The position numbers and the translations under genes were made by a program. From the NCBI RefSeq assembly GCF_016741815.1, contig NZ_JAERRJ010000012.1, positions 294,193-358,192 on the forward strand: a DNA stretch of 64,000 nucleotides, read 5' to 3'. Below the pieces are notes generated by a model. That model was not told the DNA's origin. It saw only the letters and a list, made by a program, of their open reading frames with translations, and did no database searches. Positions 43,029-52,062 of the stretch are shown piece after piece; the first letter of the stretch is position 1, and the number at the start of each line of letters is the position of its first letter. Source of the DNA: Nocardia acididurans (GTDB taxonomy: Bacteria > Actinomycetota > Actinomycetes > Mycobacteriales > Mycobacteriaceae).

Positions 43029-43739
43029 TCAGGCAGGAGCCTGGACGAGGGTGAGATGACCTCGTTTGCGCAGGGTGAAGCCCAGGGTTTCGTAGAGGCT
43101 GATGGCGGTCGTGTTGTGGGCGACGGCATGCAGGAAGGGGATTTCGCCGCGCGCTCGGATGCCCGCGCCGACCGCGCGGATCAGGCGGGTGGCGAGGCCG
43201 CGGCCGCGGAATTCGGCGTCGGTGCAGACGGCGCTGATCTCGGTCCAGCCGGGCGGATGCAGACGTTCACCGGCCATGGCCACCAGGCGGCCGTCGACGC
43301 GCAGGCCGAGGTAGGTGCCCATTTCGATGGTTCGGGGGGCGTAGGGGCCGGGTTCGGTGCGGGCGATGAGGTCGAGGATCTCGGGGACGTCGGCGGCGGT
43401 GAGGATCTCGAGGTCCGGGTCGTGGGCCACCTCCAGGGCGGTGCCGTCCATCTGGACCGAGCCGAATTCGTCGAGGACCGTCCAGCCCGCGGGCGGTTCG
43501 TGACCGTGGCCGCGCAGCCCGGTGCTGCCGCCGGGCCCGATGAGGGCGGCGAGATCGGTCCAGTCCCGCTCCTCGAAGACCAGGGGGTGCCCGACGAACC
43601 GCGCGACCTCGGGGTCGTAGCGCCCGACCCGGCCCGACCAGGTGGCGAACCGCGCGTGCTCACCGCGCAGCGACGACCGCACCGGGTCGTCCAGCGGGTG
43701 CACTGGGCTGTCGATGGCGATGGTCGACTCGGTCGTCAA
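43029..43739 (-). CDS. GNAT-family N-acetyltransferase
   Basis: A 236-aa acetyltransferase. The N-terminal half is unassigned (about 1-110). The GNAT fold follows, with the acetyl-CoA-binding loop FRGRGLATRLIRAVGAGI and the C-terminal NTTAISLYETLGFTLRKRGH. The TTG start is preceded by a strong GAGGAG site; an earlier in-frame start at 43772 exists. It is convergent with lysR copy 2. The substrate is unknown. Confidence 0.85.
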   Translation of the reverse strand: MTTESTIAIDSPVHPLDDPVRSSLRGEHARFATWSGRVGRYDPEVARFVGHPLVFEERDWTDLAALIGPGGSTGLRGHGHEPPAGWTVLDEFGSVQMDGTALEVAHDPDLEILTAADVPEILDLIARTEPGPYAPRTIEMGTYLGLRVDGRLVAMAGERLHPPGWTEISAVCTDAEFRGRGLATRLIRAVGAGIRARGEIPFLHAVAHNTTAISLYETLGFTLRKRGHLTLVQAPA

Positions 43740-43994
43740 GGTGCGCTCCTCCGCGTCAGGATCCGACCACAAGACGTTAGCGAGACATACGACCCCGGGA
43801 ACCGGTTGCGCTCAGCAGGATTCCGATCCGGGACGGGACCACCGCGCGCGGAATCGAATACGGCCGAGGCCGAACGACATGTCGGCTGCCACACCCGCGC
43901 GTTGTCGTGGAGTCCCGCCGCCGATGCCGGGCACGGGGTGCCCCTCCGCCTCGGACTGACCGGGACGGGCGCGGGCGCCGTGCCAGAATGCGGC

Positions 43995-44480
43995 ATGGCC
44001 TTGAAAATCGACGCGCTCGATTCCGCGCTGCTGGCGGAGTTGGCGCGCGACCCGCGCACGCCGATCCTGGAACTGGCACAGCGGCTGGGGATCGCCCGCA
44101 ATACGGTGCAGGCGCGGATGAAGCGACTCGAGGAGTCCGGCGCGGTGCGCGGGTATCCGCCGAATGTGGATCTGCAGGCGATCGGGTTCGCGGTCAACGC
44201 GCTGCTGGGCATCGAGCTCGACCAGAACAAGATGGATTCCATCGTGGAGGCGCTGCGGGAGTTCCCGCATGTGCTCGAGGTGCATGCCACCACCGGCCGG
44301 TCCGATCTGCTCGTGCGGATCGCGGCGCAGACCCAGCAGGATCTGCTCGGAATCATTCAGCGGGTGCATTCCATCGAGGGCGTGAAGCACACCGAGACCA
44401 TGCTGGCCTTGGCGACGCCGATCGAATACCGGTGCCTGCCGCTCGTCGAGCATCTGACGCGGGCGCAGGGACGCGCATGA
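43995..44480 (+). CDS. Lrp/AsnC-family transcriptional regulator
   Basis: The 161-aa protein has an N-terminal helix-turn-helix (ILELAQRLGIARNTVQARMK) and a RAM domain (VEALREFPHVLEVHATTGRSDLLV). It is 196 bp upstream of the 2-oxoacid oxidoreductase gene on the same strand. It probably regulates the following catabolic genes in response to an amino acid, as Lrp-like proteins do, and the TGATCA boxes between are candidate sites. Confidence 0.93.
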   Translation: MALKIDALDSALLAELARDPRTPILELAQRLGIARNTVQARMKRLEESGAVRGYPPNVDLQAIGFAVNALLGIELDQNKMDSIVEALREFPHVLEVHATTGRSDLLVRIAAQTQQDLLGIIQRVHSIEGVKHTETMLALATPIEYRCLPLVEHLTRAQGRA

Positions 44481-44537
44481 TGTGACGCCGGTCTCTCCCG
44501 GCTCGAGCAGAATGACGCACAGGTCACAGTGCGGTAG

Positions 44538-44596
44538 ATCACTTTTGATCAGAATGATCAGTGTGTCGCGCTTCTGTTGACACAGATCACACACTT
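44538..44596. promoter_or_regulatory. Candidate AsnC/Lrp site and promoter upstream of the 2-oxoacid oxidoreductase gene
   Basis: Two TGATCA hexamers (44547-44552, 44556-44561) are flanked by GATCAC (44538-44543 and 44586-44591), and AGTGTG (44561-44566) pairs with CACACT (44591-44596). A TTGACA lies at 44578-44583. This cluster of dyads fits Lrp-type binding. The start codon is at 44677. Confidence 0.55.
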
Positions 44597-44676
44597 CGGC
44601 AGATTTCGCTGCACCGATTGCAAGTTCCATCGTTTGCAGCTCACGATCTGGGTTGTGGAAAGTGTGGTGACTGTTC

Positions 44677-47600
44677 ATGACCAGCGTCGCCTGGCCGCCG
44701 GCACTACAGGCCGAGAACACCCCCTATGACCTCGCCGACCGGTACCGATCCGGGGCGGGACCGGTCCTGCTGACCGGGGTGCAGGCCATTGCCAGACTGC
44801 TGGTGGAACAGCACGTCCGCGATATTCGCGCCGGTCGTCGCGTCGCGCATTTCGTCTCCGGCTACCAGGGCAGCCCACTCGGCGGCGTCGACAAGATGCT
44901 GCTCGGCATGCCGACCGTGCTGACCGAACACGACATCACCTTCGTGCCGGGCTTCAACGAGGAACTCGCCGCCACCGCGGTCTGGGGCAGTCAGGCCGAT
45001 CTGCCCGCCGGGACGGCGACCCACGATGGCGTCGTGGGTGTTTGGTACGGCAAGGGGCCGGGCGTGGACCGCGCCACCGACGCGCTGCGGCACGCCAATA
45101 TGTACGGGGTCAATCCGCGCGGCGGCGTGCTGCTGCTGGTCGGGGACGATCCGGCGTCGAAATCCTCCACCGTGCCCGCGGTGAGCGAACGATCGCTGGC
45201 CGCCATGGGGATTCCGGTGCTGTTCCCGCGCAATGCCGAAGAGATCATCACCATGGGCATGCAGGGGGTGGCGTTGTCGCGCGCCTCCGGCTGCGTGGTG
45301 GCGTTGAAGATCGTCGCGGATGTGGCGGACGGGGCGTGGACGGTGGACGGCTCGGTCTCCGAGCTGGCGCTCACCGTTCCCGAGGTGCAGTGGGAGGGAA
45401 AGCCTTTCGTGTACCGGCAGCGGCCGATGGCAGCGCCGACCGACAGCGTGATCGCCGAGGCGGACCTGTACGGGCCGCGCTGGGAGATCGTCCGGAGCTT
45501 CGGCGCTGCCAATGATCTCGACGTCATCGAGGTGAACCCGGTCGACGCGAAGCTCGGAATCGCGGCCACCGGAACCACTTTCGACTCGGTCCGCCAGGCC
45601 CTGCTGGATCTGGGCGTGGACGACGGCGCGCTGCATCGCGCGGGCATCCGGCTACTACGCATCGGAATGCCCTATCCGGTTGGCGCACAGCAGGTCACCG
45701 AGTTCGCCCGCGGGCTCGACCAGATCCTCGTGGTCGAGGACAAGACCGCGTTCATCGAGACCCAGATCCGCGAGATCCTCTACGGCACCGCCGACGCCCC
45801 GCGCATCCTCGGCAAGCACGACGAACGCGGCGCACTGCTCATGCCCTTCGACGGCGAACTGACGCCCGGCCGACTACTCGGACCGCTGCGCCGGGTCCTG
45901 CGGGAGCGGGTCGAGCTGAAAAGGGCCGCGCCGCCGCCGCTTTCACTGGAGGTGCTGTCGGCCAAGCGGACGCCGTACTTCTGCTCGGGCTGCCCGCACA
46001 ATCGTTCCACCGCCATCCCCGAGGGCTCCATCGGCGGCGGCGGCATCGGCTGCCACACCCTGGTCACCATGTCCGGCCGCGACGACAGCGCGGTCACCGG
46101 GCTGACGCAGATGGGCGGCGAGGGCAGCCAGTGGATCGGGCAGGCGCCGTTCACCGATGTGCCGCACCTGTTCCAGAACATCGGGGACGGAACGTTCTTC
46201 CACTCCGGGCAGCTGGCGATCCAGGCGTGTGTGGCGGCCGGGGTGAACATCACCTACAAGCTGCTGTGGAACGAAGTCGTCGCCATGACGGGCGCGCAGG
46301 ATGTGGAGGGGCAACTCTCCGTCGCGCAGCTGACCCACAAGCTGCGCGTCGAAGGCGTCGAGCAGATCATCATCTGCGCCGATGATCCCAAGCGGCACAA
46401 GAAGAGTGCGCTGGCCAAGGGCACCCTGCTGTGGCATCGCGACCGCCTCGACGAAGCCCAGCGGCTGCTGCGCGAGATCAAGGGCGTCACGGTGCTGATC
46501 TACGACCAGCACTGCGCCGCCGACGCCCGGCGGCAGCGCAAGCGCGGCAATCTGCCCGTGCGCAATACCCGGGTCGTCATCAACGAGGCCGTGTGCGAGG
46601 GCTGCGGCGACTGCGGCGTGAAATCGAATTGCCTGTCCGTGCAACCGGTCGAGACCGAGTTCGGGCGCAAGACGCGCATCGATCAGACCTCCTGCAATAC
46701 CGACTACAGCTGCCTGGACGGTGACTGCCCGTCCTTCGTGACGGTGGAGCTGACGCCGGATGCCAAGGGGCGCAAGGCAACCAAGCGCACCGAGACAGCC
46801 GAGCCGCCCGTGGTCGCCGATCCCGGCCTGGGTGCGCCGATCGGAACGCAGAACGTGCTCATCGCCGGAATCGGCGGCACCGGCATCGTGACCGTGAACC
46901 AGGTGCTCGCCACCGCCGCGCTGCGCGCCGGATACCAGGTCGAGAGCCTCGACCAGATCGGGCTGAGCCAGAAGGCCGGACCGGTGGTCTCGCATCTGCG
47001 CTTCTCCACCACGGCGCTGGAGCCGTCCAACCGGCTCACCCCGGGCGCGGCGAGCTGCATCATGGCCATCGACCTGCTCACCGCCACCGATCCCAAGAAC
47101 CTCCAGTACGGCAGCGCGGCGGGCACCATCGCCGTGGCCTCCACCAGCCGGACCCCGACCGGTGACATGGTCTACGACAAGTCGGTGGCCTACCCGGCCA
47201 CCGCGTCACTGCTGGATCGGCTTGCGTCGGTGTCGAATTCGCTGCACCACTTCGACATGCTGGCCGCCGCCGAGAAGCTGTTCGGCAACACCGCCGCCGC
47301 CAACTTCCTCATGGTCGGCGCGGCCTATCAGACCGGCGGGCTGCGCCTGCCCGCCGCGGCGATCGAGGAGGCCATCGGCATCAACGGTGTCGCCGTCTCC
47401 GCGAATATCGCCGCCTTCCGCTGGGGGCGTGTGGCGATCGGCGATCCGGTCGCGTTCGTCGCGGCTGTCGATGAGGGGCAGCCGCGGCGCACCACCCCCG
47501 TGGTCCCCGCGAACATGCTGGCGCACACCAGCTTCGACGGCGAGGTGCGGCGACTGGTCGAGCGGCGGGCCGCCGAGCTCATCGGATACCAGAACGCCAG

Positions 47601-48153
47601 GATCGCACAGCGCTACATCGACACCGTCGAATTCGTCTGGGGCGCTGAGCGGACCGTCACCGAGCGGACCGAGTTCAGCGAGGCGGTGGCGCGCGGGCTG
47701 CACAAGTTCACCGCGTACAAGGACGAGTACGAGGTGGCCCGCCTGCTGGTGGATCCCGCCTTCCTGGCCGAGGTGCGAGCGCAGGTGCCGGGCGGCGAGA
47801 ACCTCACCTACAAGCTGCACCCGCCCGTGCTGCGCGCCCTCGGCCGCAAGAAGAAGATCGGCCTCGGACCCAAATCCCATGTGGCGCTGAAGCTGTTGGC
47901 CAAGGGCAAGGCCCTGCGCGGCACCAGGCTCGACCCCTTCGGCTACGCCCACGTCCGCAAGGTGGAGCGCGAACTGCTGTCGCACTACACCGAGATGGTG
48001 CGCCGCCTCGCCGTCACCCTGACCACCGACTCCTACGACACGGCCGCCGCGGCCGCCGCGCTGCCCGATGTGGTGCGCGGCTACGAGGACGTCAAGCTCG
48101 GCAATGTCGAGCAGTACTGGAAGGGCCTGCGCGAGCTCGGCATCGAGCACTGA
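44677..48153 (+). CDS. Indolepyruvate/2-oxoacid:ferredoxin oxidoreductase, fused single chain
   Basis: The 1158-aa protein combines all functions of the 2-oxoacid:ferredoxin oxidoreductases in one chain. The N-terminal pyruvate-domain has GYQGSPLGGVDKMLLGM, and the TPP-binding half contains CSGCPHNRST and GIGCHTLVTM. A cysteine cluster (CEGCGDCGVKSNCLS and later CNTDYSCLDGDCP) binds Fe-S, and the C-terminal gamma domain has LIAGIGGTGIVTVNQVL. It oxidatively decarboxylates branched-chain or aromatic 2-oxoacids to acyl-CoA with ferredoxin. The downstream dehydrogenase could provide the 2-oxoacid. Confidence 0.93.
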   Translation: MTSVAWPPALQAENTPYDLADRYRSGAGPVLLTGVQAIARLLVEQHVRDIRAGRRVAHFVSGYQGSPLGGVDKMLLGMPTVLTEHDITFVPGFNEELAATAVWGSQADLPAGTATHDGVVGVWYGKGPGVDRATDALRHANMYGVNPRGGVLLLVGDDPASKSSTVPAVSERSLAAMGIPVLFPRNAEEIITMGMQGVALSRASGCVVALKIVADVADGAWTVDGSVSELALTVPEVQWEGKPFVYRQRPMAAPTDSVIAEADLYGPRWEIVRSFGAANDLDVIEVNPVDAKLGIAATGTTFDSVRQALLDLGVDDGALHRAGIRLLRIGMPYPVGAQQVTEFARGLDQILVVEDKTAFIETQIREILYGTADAPRILGKHDERGALLMPFDGELTPGRLLGPLRRVLRERVELKRAAPPPLSLEVLSAKRTPYFCSGCPHNRSTAIPEGSIGGGGIGCHTLVTMSGRDDSAVTGLTQMGGEGSQWIGQAPFTDVPHLFQNIGDGTFFHSGQLAIQACVAAGVNITYKLLWNEVVAMTGAQDVEGQLSVAQLTHKLRVEGVEQIIICADDPKRHKKSALAKGTLLWHRDRLDEAQRLLREIKGVTVLIYDQHCAADARRQRKRGNLPVRNTRVVINEAVCEGCGDCGVKSNCLSVQPVETEFGRKTRIDQTSCNTDYSCLDGDCPSFVTVELTPDAKGRKATKRTETAEPPVVADPGLGAPIGTQNVLIAGIGGTGIVTVNQVLATAALRAGYQVESLDQIGLSQKAGPVVSHLRFSTTALEPSNRLTPGAASCIMAIDLLTATDPKNLQYGSAAGTIAVASTSRTPTGDMVYDKSVAYPATASLLDRLASVSNSLHHFDMLAAAEKLFGNTAAANFLMVGAAYQTGGLRLPAAAIEEAIGINGVAVSANIAAFRWGRVAIGDPVAFVAAVDEGQPRRTTPVVPANMLAHTSFDGEVRRLVERRAAELIGYQNARIAQRYIDTVEFVWGAERTVTERTEFSEAVARGLHKFTAYKDEYEVARLLVDPAFLAEVRAQVPGGENLTYKLHPPVLRALGRKKKIGLGPKSHVALKLLAKGKALRGTRLDPFGYAHVRKVERELLSHYTEMVRRLAVTLTTDSYDTAAAAAALPDVVRGYEDVKLGNVEQYWKGLRELGIEH

Positions 48154-48202
48154 CCTCGAGTGACGGGTCACCCGACCACCGTTATCCGACGACCCCAACC
48201 CT

Positions 48203-48277
48203 CGTCATCCCGGCGCGCTTTGGCCGGGATCCACACTCCCCGCAGTGGATTCCGGCCGAAAGCATGCCGGAATGACG
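48203..48277. repeat. Long palindromic repeat element
   Basis: A roughly 32-bp imperfect inverted repeat (left 48203-48234, right 48245-48277) with a 10-nt loop (ACTCCCCGCA), 50 bp after the oxidoreductase stop. The core GGCCGGGATCCAC is shared with the palindrome at 36918-36958. It is most likely a dispersed REP/MITE-like element. The rest of 48154-48372 holds no gene. Confidence 0.75.
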
Positions 48278-48372
48278 GGGGGACTATGCCGCCACCCGCG
48301 GCAACCAACCGGCCGCCATCACACGGCCACCACGGAAGCCGCTCACCCGCGGCGTACAGGAAGGAATCGATC

Positions 48373-49452
48373 GTGTCCGTAATGCACCACGAGGCAGGGG
48401 TTTTCGGCCGCTCGCACGAGTTGAGCGCCCGGCGTCACGAGCAGGTCGTGTTCTGCGAGGACGACAAGACCGGGCTGCGGGCCATTATCGCGATCCATTC
48501 GACCACGCTCGGACCCGCGCTCGGCGGGACCCGGATGTACCCGTACGCCGATGAATCCGCCGCGCTGCAGGATGTGCTGCGACTGTCCTGGGGCATGACC
48601 TACAAGGCCGCGGCATCCGGTGTCGACCTCGGTGGCGGCAAGGCCGTCATCATCGGCGATCCGGCCGTGCACAAGTCCGAGGAGCTGCTCGCCGCCTACG
48701 GCCGCTTCGTGGAAACCCTCGGCGGGCGCTACATCACCGCCGGTGACGTGGGCACCAATACCGACGATCTGGATGTGATCGGCCGCCACACCCGCTGGGT
48801 GATGGGGCGCAGCAGGCAGGCGGGCGGATCCGGTGACAGTGCCCGGCTGACCGCGCTCGGCGTCTTCCATTCCATGCGCGCCGGTGCCGAATCCATCTGG
48901 GGCGCACCGACTCTGGCCGGTCGCACAGTCGGCGTCGAGGGCGTCGGCAAGGTGGGCCGCGAGCTCATCGAGCTGCTCGTCGCCGATGGCGCGGAGGTAT
49001 GCGTCACCGATGTGAACGAGATGGCGCTGCAGCGGGTTTCGGCCGACCACCCGTCGGTGCGCCTGCTCGGCTCGGTGGCCACCGCCCCGGTCGACGTGTA
49101 TGCCCCCTGCGCCCTCGGCGGCACCCTGACCGCGTCCAGCGCCGAGGCCATCGAGGCCAAGCTGATCTGCGGCGCGGCCAACAACCAGCTCGCCACCCCC
49201 GAGGTGGAGCGGGCGCTGAACGAACGCGGCATCACCTGGGTGCCCGACTTCGTCGCCAATGCGGGCGGGCTCATCCAGGTGGCCGGCGAACTGCGGGCCG
49301 CCGCACAGACCGATGTCGAATCCGACGTGGCGGGCATTTTCGACCGCTGCCGCGACATCATCACGGCCGCCGAGGCCGCAGGAATCGGTACCGGCGAGGC
49401 GGCCAATCGGTTCGCCGAGCGGCGTCTCGACGCCATCCCGCGAGCGATCTGA
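48373..49452 (+). CDS. vdh: Valine/leucine dehydrogenase (Glu/Leu/Phe/Val dehydrogenase family)
   Basis: The 359-aa NAD-dependent enzyme shows LGPALGGTRMYPYADESAAL, the GVDLGGGKAVI lysine region, AGDVGTNTDDLDVIG and a Rossmann VEGVGKVGRELIE. Streptomyces Vdh is of similar length (about 364 aa). It deaminates valine or related branched-chain amino acids to 2-oxoacids. GTG start with AGGAAGGAA. It is followed by an APC permease gene and preceded by a 2-oxoacid oxidoreductase gene, so a branched-chain amino acid catabolic unit is likely. Confidence 0.88.
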   Translation: MSVMHHEAGVFGRSHELSARRHEQVVFCEDDKTGLRAIIAIHSTTLGPALGGTRMYPYADESAALQDVLRLSWGMTYKAAASGVDLGGGKAVIIGDPAVHKSEELLAAYGRFVETLGGRYITAGDVGTNTDDLDVIGRHTRWVMGRSRQAGGSGDSARLTALGVFHSMRAGAESIWGAPTLAGRTVGVEGVGKVGRELIELLVADGAEVCVTDVNEMALQRVSADHPSVRLLGSVATAPVDVYAPCALGGTLTASSAEAIEAKLICGAANNQLATPEVERALNERGITWVPDFVANAGGLIQVAGELRAAAQTDVESDVAGIFDRCRDIITAAEAAGIGTGEAANRFAERRLDAIPRAI

Positions 49453-49487
49453 CGCGGGCGCGCCGGAGTTTCAGAGAGGAGACACAA

Positions 49488-50975
49488 GTGGCGATCGCGA
49501 GCGGAATGTTCCGCACGAAATCGGTGGAACAGTCCATCAGGGATACCGACGACCCGGATTCCAAGCTACGCAAGGATCTGACGGCCAGGGACCTCACCAT
49601 CTTCGGTGTGGCCGTGGTGATCGGAGCGGGCATCTTCACCCTCACCGCGCGCACGGCGGGCACGGTGGCCGGGCCCTCGGTATCGCTCGCGTTCGTCTTC
49701 GCGGCGATCGCCTGCGGATTGACGGCGCTGTGCTACGCGGAATTCGCGTCGACGGTGCCGGTGGCGGGCAGCGCGTACACCTACGCCTACGCCACCTTCG
49801 GTGAGGTGATCGCCTGGATCATCGGCTGGGACCTGATCCTGGAATTCGCGTTGGCCGTCTCCGTGGTCGCCAAGGGCTGGTCGCAGTACCTGGGCGAAGT
49901 GCTCGGCTCCGGCGCACCGGTGCTGACCCTCGGGTCGATCCATTTCGATTGGGGCGCGGTCCTGATCATCGCGGTGGTCGGCACGCTGCTGGCCACCGGC
50001 ACCAAACTGTCGTCGAAGGTGTCGGCCGTCGCGGTCGCCATCAAGCTGGGTGTGATCGCGCTGGTGCTGGTGGTCGGCGCGACCTACTTCAAGCCGTCCA
50101 ACCTCACCCCCTACATTCCGCCGTCCGAGCCGTCCGAGCACGCCGAGGGCCTGCGGCAGTCGCTGTTCGCCTGGCTCACCGGTTCCGGCGGCACCAGCTT
50201 CGGCTGGTACGGCCTGCTGGCCGCGGCCTCGCTGGTGTTCTTCGCCTTCGTCGGCTTCGATGTGGTCGCCACCACCGCCGAGGAGACCCGCAACCCGCAG
50301 CGTGACGTTCCGCGCGGCCTGTTCGGCTCGCTGGCCATCGTGACCGTGCTGTACGTGGCGGTGTCGCTGGTGCTCACCGGCATGGTCTCCTACAAGGAGC
50401 TGCAGGGCGGAGACGCCACGCTGGCAACGGCTTTCGCGCTGCACGGCGCGACCTGGACCAAGAACATCATCTCCATCGGCGCGCTGGCCGGCCTGTCCAC
50501 CGTGGTCATGGTCATGTACCTGGGCCAGACCCGGGTGCTGTTCGCCATGGCCCGCGACGGGCTGCTCCCCCGCGGTCTCGCGCACACCGGCAGCAAGGGC
50601 ACGCCCGTGCGGCTGACCGTCATCGTCGGCGTGGTCTGCGCCGTGCTGGCCGGATTCGTCGACTTCGGCACGCTCGAGGAGATGGTGAACATCGGCACGC
50701 TGGTCGCCTTCGTCATGGTGTCCATCGGCGTCCCGATCCTGCGCCGCACCCGGCCGGATCTGAAGCGCGGCTTCCGGGTTCCGTGGGTGCCGGTGGTGCC
50801 GATCCTGGGCGCGCTGGCCTGTCTGTGGCTGATGCTCAACCTGTCGATCGAGACGTGGCTGCGGTTCGTCATCTGGATGGCGCTCGGCATGATCGTCTAC
50901 TTCGCGTACGGCCGTAGGCATTCGGTGCTGCGCAAGCAGCAGGAGGCCGCGGCGCACGAACCCGCGCAGGTCTGA
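49488..50975 (+). CDS. Amino acid permease, APC superfamily (CAT family)
   Basis: A 495-aa transporter with 12 or more helices. The start RKDLTARDLTIFGVAVVIGA-GIF carries the substrate-binding GAGIF motif, and the loop ETRNPQRDVPRG is typical of cationic amino acid (CAT) type permeases. It has GTG and AGAGAGGAGA, 36 bp after vdh, so it is co-transcribed with it and probably imports the amino acid used there. Confidence 0.9.
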   Translation: MAIASGMFRTKSVEQSIRDTDDPDSKLRKDLTARDLTIFGVAVVIGAGIFTLTARTAGTVAGPSVSLAFVFAAIACGLTALCYAEFASTVPVAGSAYTYAYATFGEVIAWIIGWDLILEFALAVSVVAKGWSQYLGEVLGSGAPVLTLGSIHFDWGAVLIIAVVGTLLATGTKLSSKVSAVAVAIKLGVIALVLVVGATYFKPSNLTPYIPPSEPSEHAEGLRQSLFAWLTGSGGTSFGWYGLLAAASLVFFAFVGFDVVATTAEETRNPQRDVPRGLFGSLAIVTVLYVAVSLVLTGMVSYKELQGGDATLATAFALHGATWTKNIISIGALAGLSTVVMVMYLGQTRVLFAMARDGLLPRGLAHTGSKGTPVRLTVIVGVVCAVLAGFVDFGTLEEMVNIGTLVAFVMVSIGVPILRRTRPDLKRGFRVPWVPVVPILGALACLWLMLNLSIETWLRFVIWMALGMIVYFAYGRRHSVLRKQQEAAAHEPAQV

Positions 50976-50985
50976 CGACAACGCG

Positions 50986-51020
50986 ACAGAGCCCCGATCC
51001 CTGGCGGATCGGGGCTCTGT
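50986..51020. terminator. Terminator of the amino acid catabolic operon
   Basis: A perfect 15-bp stem (ACAGAGCCCCGATCC / GGATCGGGGCTCTGT) with a 5-nt loop, 10 bp after the permease stop and 12 bp past the end of the convergent mycolyltransferase gene. Confidence 0.9.
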
Positions 51021-51031
51021 GCGGTTTCGGC

Positions 51032-52039
51032 TCAGTTCATGGCCGCTTCCAGGATCGGCCAGGAGCGGTGCAGCGCGTCCTCCCAGTAGCGCCAGGAATG
51101 CGTTCCGGCGGGCTGGAATTCGACGGTGGCGGGGATGCCCAGTTCACTCAGCCGGTCGGACAGGCGGTGCGTGCACAGGTTGGTGGCGGCTTCGATCATG
51201 CCGCCGAGAATGATCTGGTTGGCCAGCGTGTAGTTGTTCCCGTTGACCGCCGGATTGGCCAGATTGTCCGCGTACCCGGGCAATCCGGTCGCGCTCGAGA
51301 TGTAGAGCGCCTTGCCGCGCAGTCCTTCGGCATTGAGTACGGCGTCATTGCGCGCCCAGTCCGGGTCGCCGTCCTCGCCCCACATATTGCGGGCGTCGGC
51401 GTCGGCGCGATCCAGCACCAGGTCGATGAAGGTGCGGCTCAATTGGTCTGTGGTGGAGGCGCATCCGCTGTAGGAGGCGACGCCGCGGTACAGCTCGGGG
51501 GCGGCGATGGCCAGGTTCAGGGCCGCGCTGGCCGCCATGGACACGCCCGCGATGGCGTTCACGCCCGAGGTGTGCAGCGCCGAATCGATGACCGGCGGAA
51601 GCTCTTTCGTCAGAAAGGTCGCCCATTTGTTGCGGCCGAGCTCGGGATCGTCGCGCTGCCAGTCGGTGTAGTAGGAGAACTTGCCGCCCACCGGCACCAC
51701 CACGTTGACGTTCTTCTCCGCGAAGAACTGCACGATATCGGTCTGCCGGAACCAGGTGGCGGCATCCTCGCCGCCGCCCGCGCCGTTGAGCAGGTAGAGG
51801 GTGGGCCGGGGCGCGCTGGTGTCGAACGGTGTCAGCACCTGCAGTGTGATGGTGCGTTCCATCGACGGCGAGTACACGTGGAATATCTGCTGCCGCTGAC
51901 CGGGCCGGTCGACGAGAACAAGTTCACCACCGGCCGGCTGCGCCGCGGCCACACCCGCGGAAAAGGCCGGCGACAAAAGGAGACAGGAAATCATCGCCAA
52001 TCGCGACAGTTTTCTCTTGAACAGCAATTCTTTCCTCAT
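51032..52039 (-). CDS. Secreted mycolyltransferase / antigen 85-type esterase
   Basis: The 335-aa protein has a signal peptide (LAMISCLLLSPAFSAGVAAAQ) and an alpha/beta hydrolase of the antigen 85 type: YLLNGAGGGEDAATWFRQTD oxyanion-hole region, the nucleophile Ser in GVSMAASAALNLA, and the C-terminal HSWRYWEDAL with the catalytic His. Such enzymes esterify mycolic acids onto arabinogalactan and trehalose. Its presence supports a mycolic-acid bacterium. The GTAAGG upstream is a weak ribosome site. The next gene upstream on this strand encodes a secreted 233-aa protein. Confidence 0.9.
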   Translation of the reverse strand: MRKELLFKRKLSRLAMISCLLLSPAFSAGVAAAQPAGGELVLVDRPGQRQQIFHVYSPSMERTITLQVLTPFDTSAPRPTLYLLNGAGGGEDAATWFRQTDIVQFFAEKNVNVVVPVGGKFSYYTDWQRDDPELGRNKWATFLTKELPPVIDSALHTSGVNAIAGVSMAASAALNLAIAAPELYRGVASYSGCASTTDQLSRTFIDLVLDRADADARNMWGEDGDPDWARNDAVLNAEGLRGKALYISSATGLPGYADNLANPAVNGNNYTLANQIILGGMIEAATNLCTHRLSDRLSELGIPATVEFQPAGTHSWRYWEDALHRSWPILEAAMN

Positions 52040-52062
52040 CGAAGTCGCCGGCCTTACTGCAA

